A stretch of DNA of 64,000 bases, taken from Salminus brasiliensis. Its lineage: Eukaryota; Chordata; Actinopteri; Characiformes; Bryconidae. How positions within the stretch are numbered: position 1 is the first letter of the stretch; each line of letters opens with the position of its first letter. The translations under genes were made by a program, and so were the position numbers. The stretch lies in assembly GCF_030463535.1 (NCBI RefSeq), contig NC_132894.1, positions 30,513,125 to 30,577,124 of the forward strand. The letters are read 5' to 3'. Positions 44,641 to 55,900 of this stretch are shown piece by piece. The notes under the pieces were generated by a model. The model was given only the letters and a program-made list of their open reading frames with translations. It had not been told where the DNA came from and ran no database searches.

Positions 44641-45012
44641 TTAGTGAGGAATAATAAAAACTAAAACCAAATTAAAGACAAAAATCTCTATTAAAATTCT
44701 ATTTCATAATTGCAGAATAAAAGAAAAACTATTGCATGTTATTTATTTTTAGAAATGGATAAAATGACAGTCATCACTTTTACATCATTTATCATCTTAC
44801 GCCATCAGTATGTGGGGTCACACTCTGCATACATTAACTGGTACTGAACAAATTATAGTGGTTACTGAATGTGATCAGCTCTCAAAAGTTATTTTTATTA
44901 ATGAGTGAATAACAAACCAAGGGTTCAATGGAAAAAAACTAAACTGAAGCCTTCACCTTCTCAGCTAGAACCTCTCTCATCTTCAGGCTGGAGTCAGTAG
45001 CTAGACCTTCTT

Positions 45013-48000
45013 CTATGAAGGTTTCCCTGATACTAAATATTGGTCCTGTGCGGCAGTCTTGGTCTGGTTGTCTGGAGGGAGTGGTTTGCCGAGGTGCTGC
45101 CCTGTGGTGAGGCCATAGGACTTAGAGCGATACGCCTCCTTCACTTCAGGCCTCACTCTGAACCCTCCCTGGATGCTGAGGTCAAAGAGCTCAGAAGGAG
45201 CAAAGGCCACATGCTGTTCTTCCAGCAGGCCTTTCAGCCTGGCCTGCCAGGCCTCTAACATGGCTGTTCTCTCGGATGGGGAAGCACGTGCAGGACCCCA
45301 GAAGATGTGAGGAGCCAGAACCTGGAAACCACAGAAGTGCAGAACGCCGTTCTGCAGGGCGACACAAACAGTTAGTTTATTACTCTAATAGACTTAATGA
45401 CTTCTCTCACATACAAAATGACTGGTCTGACCTGTAAGGGCCAAAGCATCACATTGATGTCTCCATTAATGCCATCAGGTTGGTACTTGGATTCCATTGC
45501 ACCAGTCGTGAAAGACAGCATAGCCTTTTTATCCTATAGAGAGAATCGAGCAAAATATGCCTTGAACCAATTCTCCCAACCATTAAAAACTGACATTATA
45601 ATTATTGTGGAGGTTAATCTCTCTCATAGCAATCACCAACACTGATCCTGGAGAGCTACCTTTCTGCAGACATCTAATTACTACCTTCAGGACTACCTGA
45701 TTAGATGAATGAGGTGTTAGATTTAGGATAAAGATGAGATCCGCAGGTAAATAGATCTTCAGAAGGAGTGCTGGTCATTATTGCTCTGCAGTGGCCATAG
45801 ACTGTACTATCAAACACATGCAAACGAAGAAACGTGACATATCAGACCTTGCACAAGCCATGGTCATATGTGTTCTGCAGAGTGTAGGCGAAGCCTCGGG
45901 TTAGCACTCGCTCTATCCAGCCTTTCATTATAGCAGGGACAGAGAACCAGTAGAGTGGGAACTGCATAAGACATTCAAATATATACAGTAAATTAGAAAA
46001 ACACAGTAAAAAACACACCCATTATTAATTACTCATGCCAGGAAAACAAATGAAATACATACATGATTTACACGCACATGAGGCACTTAGGTGGGTCAGT
46101 GTGAAAGACAGAAATTAAAGCAGCAGTATGCAAAAATGTATATTTCTTGCTCCTGGGCCCAGGAAGTATCAGAAAGTGTAAGCCACCAATGAGGTTTACA
46201 CACTTTACAAATGCATTTCTGGACAAGCTGAGAGAGATCCATAACCCTCACTGAAAGTTAAAGGAGCATGTGGACTGAGGTAGAGGAATATTGCAGGGGG
46301 TTACGCAGCATTATGCAGTTCTCGCATGTGTGCAAGTGTGCAAGTAGCAGCATGCTGAGTTTAGAGTAGCATCAATAGGGACTATTACAGGTCTGGGAAG
46401 CATCACAACGATTTTAAAGCGGTTATTTTAAGGTAATAATGCTAAATAATGTGGATTTAAAGGTGATGAGAGAGAATGAGTGAGATATGAACGGAAGATC
46501 GAGGCAATAATCTAAATATCGAACCTGAAAGATGATGAGATCAGCCTGCGCCACCTTGCGATGTTCTGCTTTGATGTCATCACTTAGTCTGTCCTCCTTC
46601 CAGGCAATGTAGGCCTCCTCAGCATAGAGGAAGTGTTCTGGGTTTTTCAGGTTACCTGGACAGGTGTATCAGAGAGAAAGGAAAATGTGCTCGATTAAAG
46701 TGACGCGATTAAAAATGCATAAAGTAGACATAAAGTATTTGAGGGTAAAAAGTAATTTGTAAAATTGGCAGAATGGTGGGCAGTTTGCTTTTACACCAAT
46801 ATAAATTTGACTGGATATTTTAATAAAAATAACACTAATATTTAGTGGAACGATTAGCAGCAAGCTTCTTGAATCTCTATCACAACTGCAGCTGAGTAAC
46901 AGCGTAATTTAGAGTAAAGTGCGAAACATAATTAAGTATGATAAAGGGGGGGGGGGGGGCAGCGAAGTGAGCAGGTGCTAGCACGAGTGCTAGGCTAACA
47001 GTTAACCCTACCAGAGCAAGAGATCCAGAGAGGACAGCAACAGTATCCGATTTAAATCAGTCACATCATTATTTGTTTTACAGTGCTAAGCTATGCAAGG
47101 CTATGCTATGTGGCTCCTGTGAGCTGCCTTGTTGCTGTAAATCAGCCAAATTTAGAGCAGAAGTCATCTTCCGTTACAATAGGAAAAGCATGTTTAATTC
47201 TGAGGCAAAATAACAGGGTGGTAAATAGGCTTGTAGAAGCACATTTGAGCATTTTTCAACACAACCAAAGTCACATACTTACTGTTTTTAAGATATCTAA
47301 GATATTTCCCACTGCACTGGTTTTGGTCAAAAACAAAGCTATGGAAGCCACTGCCCACAGAACCACCATACAGACCTTTGAAATCTGCTGGTGTTGCTGA
47401 AGGTTGGAAGTTCATGGCGTAGAGGTCAGACACAATGACTTTATAGCCCTGTGCAGTGAGCGTCTGCACAGCCACATCCTTCGCAGCGGCGTTGAACGAG
47501 CGTGGACTGTGATGGGCGTAGACGATCAACACAGTCTTTTGCGCTGAAACGTATAAGAAACAAATGGAAATCAGTGAAGAGAGTAAGAGGTACAGCAATA
47601 TTTAATTTATTGTAGAATTAGATTTTAAAACAAAAGTAATTTAATATCAATGAATATCAATGAAATATCACTTAATGTCAATTAAAAAAACTTTTGCGGA
47701 TCTAAACCTGGCTAGTGCACCCCCTAGAGGTCAAACATTCAGTTCTGCTGCGTTTGTAACTCCACCTCAATTGATGATCACATAGTAAGGATTTTTCCCT
47801 GTATCATATAGTGGTGGGCGGCATCCGTCCAGCAGAAAAGCCTCTTGGCCTTGTTTTCTTTGGCCGCTTTCCACCCTGCCCACACCACACTAAGCCCTGC
47901 CTCTGCACGCTTGTTATCGTAGGCGTAACGTGCAGTTTTTTTTAAATGGCTACATTCACATTACCAGGCTGAAGTGACAAAGATCTAAATTTTTTCAGGG

Positions 48001-48402
48001 CAGTGTAGACTAACTAACTATTTAGTGTTTATTTTTTGTGATGTAGCTTTTAGAGACTCAGCAGCAGCAGACGTCTGGTTCATAACATCACCACTGCAAA
48101 CAATTCTGAATCAGTTTCTCTAGTATGATGCGTGTCACACCAAACCACTTGAAATGACTTTGTTTATGTCTAGACTAATTAATTATGCAGACAGTTTGGA
48201 GTGTTGGAATTCCCCTTTAAGAACAGAAAAATGAGCAAACCATGAGAAAATTATACCATAAAACAAGTGCCAATTTAAACAGTCCAAAAACATAGAACAC
48301 TCTGTCAGACAGACAAACTCATTGAATCAGCCGATTCTGGCAATTTTAATATTGCTTATTCAATCAAAACAAAAATCACCTACTCCACGAAATCTTACCC
48401 AT
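45013..48402 (-). CDS. nqo1: NAD(P)H quinone dehydrogenase 1, tandem copy A
   Basis: Six coding exons, minus strand: 48402-48399 (ATGG), 47543-47376, 46655-46525, 45961-45848, 45533-45432 and 45351-45013 (TAG); 285 residues (human 274). The first exon contributes ATG plus G and splices to CGCAAAAG, giving [20 protein letters not shown]. Further landmarks are [11 protein letters not shown] (flavodoxin-like FAD site), [47 protein letters not shown] and [13 protein letters not shown]. The long C-terminal domain ([25 protein letters not shown]) marks NQO1 rather than the shorter NQO2. The family is a cytosolic FAD homodimer reducing quinones by two electrons with NAD(P)H. The C-terminus runs 11-12 residues past copy B. 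No frame break or splice defect was seen. A candidate AATAAA on the minus strand is at 44899-44894. Confidence 0.93.
46113..46437. repeat. Dispersed repeat, family R1 copy 2
   Basis: In an nqo1 copy A intron. It shares AAAGCAGCAGTATGCAA-like start, GCTCCTGGGCCCAGG and ATTTTAAGGTAA end with the copies at 1498-1703 and 57264-57935. Confidence 0.45.
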
Positions 48403-48620
48403 TTTCTAGTGTGCCAGGCCAAGCAGTCTCCACTCTTCTTAAGCAGTCCTTTCAGGGTGGGGTCCAGGAGTAAATGCTGCCTTGCTGTGGGAGATAAGCA
48501 CTGGTTGGTTGTACCTGTAATGAGATATGAATAAATCTGAGGCCACTGAATGAACAGCTGCCAGTTTCTCACACAACTGGAACGAGGCTTATTCACTGTA
48601 AGCTTTTACACCCCCTTCCA
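48403..48620 (-). promoter_or_regulatory. Promoter and 5' UTR of nqo1 copy A
   Basis: The sequence next to the ATG (GACTGCTTGGCCTGGCACAC, then TAGAAAATGG) and a distal block (CAGTGGCCTCAGATT) align with the same blocks upstream of copy B. The piece between them differs and holds no TATAAA. The start site is not placed. Confidence 0.45.
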
Positions 48621-50060
48621 CTCACTCTAGCTGCACACATCTGGTCACCTGGTTACTGTGCAGGAGTTAATAAACAGCTGAAGACAACGTGCTGCCGCCT
48701 CACATGTGGTTGTCAACATCCAGGCAGAACTTGGACATGGCCCATGCAGCAGAAGCACGTGCTCAGTGGGTGGAGCTGAACCTTTTCCAAGGCCTATGTC
48801 CAGTTTCGTTTAGCCTCCTGCAAAAAAACACTGATTGTGAAGCTTCTTGAAAGTGTATATAGGCGTTGCCAGAAAAGCTTTGGTTAAATGAATGAACTGA
48901 AGACCCAAATCACTGAAGAATGACACAACTCAGTGAAGGATTCCTGCTATTGCTTACAGCACCCTTCTGTTCTCCCATAGAAACCCAGTGATTTCTTTAC
49001 TCCTTGAACAATCAAGGTAGAGCCATCAAATCACATTGACCCAAAGTATGTAAAATTCAATTCTAATGAACATCAGTCGTCTGTCTGAACAGAAAAGCCA
49101 CAATCACAAAACTCAGTGGTTAGATTTTCCCTTACAGATCCATTGAATATGAAACATGAAAAATGCTATCATACCAACGGGAAAAGTACACCCAGCACGT
49201 CTCGAGCAAAAGTCAGACTGTTTTACAGTTGTGTTTTACTTATGTGGGTTTTGACAGTGTTTCAGTGTTTGCGTGCACAGTACGTCACTTCCATGTACCA
49301 CACTGTTCAAATTATTCAACTATGCCAAGATAAATACAGTTATTCTAGGGCACCTTTAAATTTGTTAACCCCTTAAACAGCCTTTGACCTGTCTTTTTCT
49401 ATTCTATTACCAGAGTATAGCCCCACCAGTTTGTACAGAAGTTCCTGTAGTTACTGAGTAATACACCCTAGTGTGTGATAAGCCTTGGAGTGATCAGCTA
49501 AAAGCTTCTTGTTTTTGCAATTTTTGCATGTGAAAGAAACATTACAGAAATGATTCTAAATCATAAACATAAAAACTTTGTGTGTTTATAAAAAATAAAA
49601 AATATGATATCATAAAAAAAATGTGTGTTTATGTACATTTTTGTTTAGGCTGTGGTCAATTGGCTGTGGTGGGAAGCAGTTTGCAACCCATGGTTGATGC
49701 AGCTGCAGGTACATGCACACCAATAGTGGAGGATCTGGACTCAGGAGACATTTTTTTAATTAATTAATTAGAAATCACAGCCAGACACATTTTATGGCAT
49801 AGACAAAACAAAAATCATGTCTGGTCACCCTAGTTATGAATCGCTAACAGTGCAAATCTCAGAGCAAATAACAGACATCCTCAGGACTTATTTTAGTTTG
49901 CTGTGCTGGTATAATATTATATTATGGTTCTGATGATCCAACTGGATTCATGCTGATTTTATTGTGTCTCTGTGCTGCTGCTTAAGAAAACATGTCCTAG
50001 AAAGGGCCAAGCTCTGAGAAGATTGGTCTACCAAACCTTAATAGAGGAAATAGGTGTTAG
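48621..50060. other. Spacer between nqo1 copy A and relic
   Basis: Mostly unassigned sequence. It holds a partial R2-like repeat (49165-49320, AACGGGAAAAGTACACCCAG) and the R3 MITE copy 3. A (TTAA)n-like stretch is at 49756-49769. No gene recognised. Confidence 0.35.
49364..49498 (+). mobile_element. Short MITE, family R3 copy 3
   Basis: Starts GTTAACCCCTTAAACAGCCT, with core CCACCAGTTTGTACAGAAGT and ATAAGCCTTGGAG near the end, as in 40302-40452. Confidence 0.6.
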
Positions 50061-50254
50061 GGTGCAGAGAAAGGCTAGACCTATTACATTTATTTCGTTT
50101 ATATTAGCATTTTTTTAGAAGTTTATCTTCGCATTTTGGAACACGTGTGCAAAGGTGGGTTATCAGCTATAAGTTTTCATATCTCCTGGACTGATTCGGT
50201 TGCTAGGTTTTCTTTTGTGAGGGTGGCTCTGATGTTGACTGGTCACATGGAGCT

Positions 50255-50345
50255 GCATTGTTCTGCTCATTGGTTTAAAGAGGTGCTGTACTGTGGTGGG
50301 ACCATGGGGTTGAGAAGCACACACCTCTTCCACATCTCCTTGGAC
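50255..50345 (-). pseudogene. Relic of a third nqo1 last exon
   Basis: On the minus strand it translates in part to CASQPHGPTTVQHLFKPM, which lines up with [18 protein letters not shown] from copy B's last exon (53127-53030 region). The DNA similarity covers about 85 bp. No upstream nqo1 exons are found, so this is the remains of a duplicated third gene. It lies between the two intact copies in the same orientation. Confidence 0.75.
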
Positions 50346-50399
50346 CTGGGAAAAACAAACAATCTGTAAAAAAAATAATAACAGGAATAACAGGATGGC

Positions 50400-51000
50400 T
50401 TAGGCAACACTTTCCTATATTCTAACTAAACAAGTCTTTGTCCTGAAGGGAGACCATGCATTTCCTTTAAGCAGTTGAAGCAGTCTAACATACTGTAAAA
50501 ATTGTACAGTTGTGTTTCACTAACTAGATGTACTAAAGGTGTATTATAGAGTATCACCCCACTGACAGTTTTGTACATATGTTTTTTAAGAGTGTAGAAG
50601 GCCAGACCTCCTTTGCTGAATACTAAAAAATGGTGAGCTTCCCAGGAGTGGGCGCCCTCCCAAAACCAAAAAGAATATAAATGCTTGTCTCGGGTTTGCC
50701 AAGAGTTGAACAATGTGTAAAGGACAGATGAATCTAAAGTGGAGCTGGCTAAATCCAAACCCTTTTTTTTTTTAAACTAGGAGTCTCCTACCAACTGTGA
50801 AGCATGGTGGGGGTAGTGTAATGGTTTGGGAAGCCTTGCTGTCATTAACTATAAAATCACTGAGCTGAAAAGGTTCTGCAAAGAGAAAGGATTTGATTGC
50901 AGTTATTGTTGCTGATAGGGGTAGAACCAGCTACTGAAAAGAAGTAGACCGTCAGTCACACAGTTGAAAAGCATTTGATACATCATTGATTTTTTATCAG
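50400..51000 (+). mobile_element. Degenerate Tc1-like transposon fragment
   Basis: The segment around 50790-50840 (CCAACTGTGAAGCATGGTGG, then GTAATGGTTTGGG) encodes the Tc1-type VKHGGGSVMVWG region. The flanks are eroded and interrupted by a T run at 50763-50773. Confidence 0.5.
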
Positions 51001-51439
51001 AATACTAATTTTGGTTGAAGTGGAAAGTTTGGCATCAGTACTATGTTGGATTAACAGTAAGAAACTGGCAGCAATGACACTGAATATAGAGTTATAGTTA
51101 TGTACAGTAGAGTTATGGGAGATCATGTAATGAGGACGCAATTCCAACAGACCCATTTACAGCTAATGCTTGCCTCTCAGATAAGGAGAAAACACCTTTA
51201 TTTTACCTTTACCTTTATACTTTACTGTGGCACCAAATGACTGGTTGTGACTGAAGACTTTAGCTAGCTAGCTAGATAAGGCTAAATAGTCTTCAGCTGT
51301 TATTGGAAGTTCCATACTTTTATTTTATGTAGTTTAGCATGTAGCATGTAGCATTTAGCACTGTAGCTTAAATTTTCAAAATTCATATTTTGCACCATAA
51401 AAGTGTATGAAACCTTTAGTTAGTAGTACAAAAGTAGCG

Positions 51440-51901
51440 AGAGAAGTTTTTAATAGTGGCACTGAAGATGAAACGTGGCTGGGTCTTTCAGCATGACAAT
51501 GATCCCAAGCACACTGCCAGGGCAACAAAGGAGTGGCTTCGTAAGAAGCATTTCAAGGTCCTGGAGTGGCCTAGCCAGTCTCCAGATCTCAACCCCATAG
51601 AAAACCTTTGGAGGGAGTTGAAAGTCTGTGTTGCCCGCTGACAGCCCCAAAACATTACTGCTCTAGAAGAGATCTGCATGGAGGAATGGGCCAACCTACC
51701 AGCAACGGTGTGTGCCAACCTTGTGAAGTATTGAGATGAACTTTTGTTATTGACCAAATACTTATTTTCCACCATTATTTGCAAATAAATTCTTTAAAAA
51801 TCAGACAATGTGATTTTCTTATTTTTTTTCTACGTATGATTTTTAAGTGGGAGAACTTGCACAATTGGTGACTGACTAAATACTTTTGTCCCCCACTGTA
51901 T
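51440..51901 (+). mobile_element. 3' half of a Tc1-like DD34E transposon
   Basis: Frame 51456-51641 reads [20 protein letters not shown] and later [14 protein letters not shown]: the second Asp and the Glu of the DDE triad with 34 residues between them. A TGA follows where the protein should continue. The right end is AAATACTTTTGTCCCCCACTGTA, the usual terminal inverted repeat of this fish family. The 5' half is absent. Confidence 0.8.
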
Positions 51902-52996
51902 ACTGATATATCTGAAACTTCTAAAAAGTAACATTTCTACATTAGAATATATTTTAATATTCTTTTCCATATTCTGTTTTTCACAAAAGTATCCTTGCCG
52001 AACATGAAGCAGGGTTGAAGATGATTGAAGGGGTGTTGTTTTTTCTGTGCTGCTAATGCTTGCTTTTAAGCTAGTCGCTCTTGCATTACCACAAGATTAT
52101 GCTGTCAGTTTTTGGCAGATATTAGTTCATTTTAGTCAGTTACGTTATGCAAGAATAAGACATGCCTTAAAATGTCATTAACTTAATGTAACACTAGTCT
52201 TTTTGGACTAACTAGATGTATTTGATTCACACATTTCATAGAACATTTTTATATATGTGAAAGATAATTGATCTGAACTAAAGACTATTAGTTGGCACAA
52301 CTGTCTGTGATTTCCTATAAAACATAGAAGTTTGAGATGGCCTCAAAACTCAAAAATCTAGTGCAGTAAGTTGCCTTAAGTTTTTACAAGGTGCTGCCAA
52401 CGTTAGGAAATACGTATTACTTTACTGTTGATCCAAGAGTGATAAAAAATTCTACCTCAAACAAAATTATGATTCTTATTAAAAAACAATGATTTATCAA
52501 CATCACCTTGCTGTCTGAGTCAAGAATTCAGACATGGGTGCAAAATATTTTCAAGGCACTGTAAAAATACAACAAAAACAATACACTTATATTAGAATTT
52601 TATTGTTTGCTTTAGGAAGCACAGCAGAGCAAAACCGTATGATAGTAGTTATTTCATTACTCTGAATAGAAATAAAATCTTCAACAATGGCAGAATAAAT
52701 GAATGAGAGAAAAATCTGGAAAATACACAGTGCAGCCACAAAAAATAAAAAAATCTAGACTAGATTTACGTTTGAATGTATGAATGGTATGTTATGGAGA
52801 CAGATCTACCAAACGTTGATTGGCACTGGGTACAGATTTGTAAATAATTATTGTTCTATGAAATGAGATTTCACATTTGAGAAAGTGTGCAAACATCTGT
52901 ACCACTACAACACAGCTATAATGCTCTTCATCTTCAGGTTGAGTCAACAGCTAGGCCTTGTTTTTCGCGCTGGTGGATCAGAGCTGACGGTCGGTC
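51902..52996. other. AT-rich 3' flank of nqo1 copy B
   Basis: No gene found. It includes the likely copy B 3' UTR on the minus strand, with a candidate AATAAA at 52604-52599. Confidence 0.4.
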
Positions 52997-55900
52997 CTAG
53001 GGAACAGCCTTGGTCTGGTTGTTTGGAGGGAGCGGTTTACCGAGATGCTGCCCTGTGGTGAGGCCATAGGGTTCAGAGGCACGAGCCTCTTTCGCCTCAG
53101 GCCGCAGTCGGAACCCTGCCTGGAAACTGAGGTCGAAGAGCCCAGTGGGAGCAAAGGTCAGAGGTTTCTCGTTCATCAGGCCTTTTAGCCTGGTCTGCCA
53201 GGCCTCTAATAAGGCTTTTCTCGCAGCTGGAGGGGTGTGTGCTATACTCCAGAAGATCTGGGGAGCCAGAACCTGAAAGCCACAGAAGCGCAGAACTCCG
53301 TTCTGCATCAGGACACAGTTGATTATTTTAATTTGTGGTGATTCAGTTTCAGATTCAGATTCAGCTAAAAAAATCCAGTAATTTCACCTGTAAGGGAAAC
53401 AGCATAACATTGATGTCTCCATTGACGCCATCAGGGAGGTACATAGACTCTGTGCCTCCAGTAGTGAATGACAGCATAGCCTTTTTATCCTGTGGGGTGA
53501 ATTGTGCATATGTTTATTAGACTACTGCAAATTTACCATTTAAAGGTTCCATCAGATGAACACACTAGTGGGAAACATGATATTGATTTATCTATTTGAC
53601 TTTTCTGTCTTTAAGGTACACAGACCTTCCAGTTAATAGACTGACCTAACAGGTAATAGGTGGAAGTCCATGACTGGGATCAGATATTGCATAGACAACA
53701 TAAGGAAATAATGGATGCTTCCAAACATGCTACGTGGCTTGTGGTTGGTTGATTCAAAGATGGGGGCCAAATTAAACGACAGCTCATGAAGGTGGATTCA
53801 GCATTGCACAAAGCTTGCAACTGACAGTACACTCAAGGACTAAGGACCAAATAGAGACAACAACTGCACTAAACACGAATAAGACACTGGCGAAGACACT
53901 GATGAACAGGAACAAAGACAAAGGAACTGACAGGACAGGAAGGTGGTGACTGAGACTGGATCTGTTCAAGGAAAACGAACCAGAGTCATTCAAGGGTTAA
54001 GGCCTTTATAATCTGAACCAGGTGTGCTAGGGCAGACTGCAGATTTTCAGGGTAGTGGATCCACAGAAACAGGGCTGAGAAACACTGATCAATAGAACTG
54101 GTAAGCACACATTCAAAGAACCTTGGTATCTCTTTAGTTATGTAAGTTTGCTGATGTGTGTTTCTGACCTTAAAGATGCCATTGTCATACATGTTCTGCA
54201 GAGTAAAGGCAAATCCTTGAGTTAGTACTCGATCAAACCAGCCTTTCATTATACCTGGGACATTGAACCAGTACATCGGGAACTGCAGGAAATAAGAAAA
54301 ACAATCATTAGTAATTTTGTGATGCTAAAATACAGTCTTTATTCTCATGGCAGAAATATATACTTTATTTTACATCTTAAAAAAACATTAAGTGTACTTT
54401 TACATGTTGTCCTACTCCAAGCTCTATAGGCTTGAAAGCCAACTACCAATCAGGTAATTCAGGTGATGTGCATCTCAGTAATGAGAAGGGGTGTGGTCTA
54501 ATGACATCAACACCCTATATAAGGTGTGCTTAATTATTAGGCAACTTCCTTTCCTTTGGCAAAATGGGTCAGAAGAGAGATTTAACGGAGTGTGAGATGT
54601 CTTGCAGAGGGATGCAGCAGTTTTGAAATTGCCAAACTTTTGAAGCGTGATCACCGAACAATCAAGCGGTTCATGGCAGATAGTCAACAGGGTGGCAAGA
54701 AATGTGTTGGGAAAAAAAAGCGCAAAATAACTGCCCATGAATTGAGGAAAATCAAGCGTGAAGCTGCCAAGATGCCATTTGCCACCAGTTTTGCCATTTT
54801 TCAGAGCTGCAATGTTACTGGAGTATCAAAAAGCACAAGGTGTGCGATACTCGGGGACATGGCCAAGATAAGGAAGGCTGAAAAACGACCACCTTTGAAC
54901 AAGAAACATAAGAGAAAACGTCAAGACTGGGCCAAGAAATATCTCAAGACTGATTTTTCTAAGGTTTTATGGACTGATGAAATGCGAGTGACTCTTGTTG
55001 GGCCAGATGGATGGGCCCGAGGCTGGATCAGTGAATGGCAGAGAGCTCCACTCCGACTCAGACGCCAGCAAGGTGGAGGTGGGGTACTGGTATGGGCTGG
55101 TATCATCAAAGATGAACTCGTGGGACCTTTTCGGGTTGAGGATGGAGTGAAGCTCAACTCTCAGACCTACTGCCAGTTTCTGGAAGACACCTTCTTCAAG
55201 CAGTGGTACAGAAAGAAGTCGGTATCGTTCAAGAAAACCATGATTTTCATGCAGGACAATGCTCCATCACATGCATCCAAATACTCCACAGCATGGCTGG
55301 CCAGTAAGGGTCTAAAAGAAGAAAAAATGATGACATGGCCCCCTTGTTCACCGGATCTGAACCCCATAGAGAACCTGTGGTCCCTGTGAGATCTACAGGG
55401 AGGGAAAACAGTACACCTGTCTGAACAGTGTCTGGGAGGCTGTGGTGTCTGTTGCACGCAATGTTTATCGTAAACAGATCAAGCAACTGACAGAATCTAT
55501 GGATGGAAGGCTTTTGAGTGTCATGGTAAAGAAAGATGGCTATATTGGTCACTGATTTGTTTTTGGTTTTGTTTTTGAATGTCAGAAATGTTTATTCCTA
55601 AATTGTGTGTTGTTATATTGGTTTACCTGGTGAAAATAAACAAGTGAGATGGGTATATATTTGTTTTTCATTAAGTTGCCTAATAATTCTGCACAGTAAT
55701 AGTTACCTGCACAAACGGATATCCTCCTAAGATCTAAATCTAAAAAAAAAAAAAAAAAGAAAAAACACTCCAACTTCCAAAAATATTAAGCTTTGATATT
55801 TGAGCCATTTGGGTTGATTGAGAACATAGTTGTTCAATAATAAAAATAATCCTCTCAAATACAACTTGACTAATAATTCTGCACACACTGTATAAACAAC

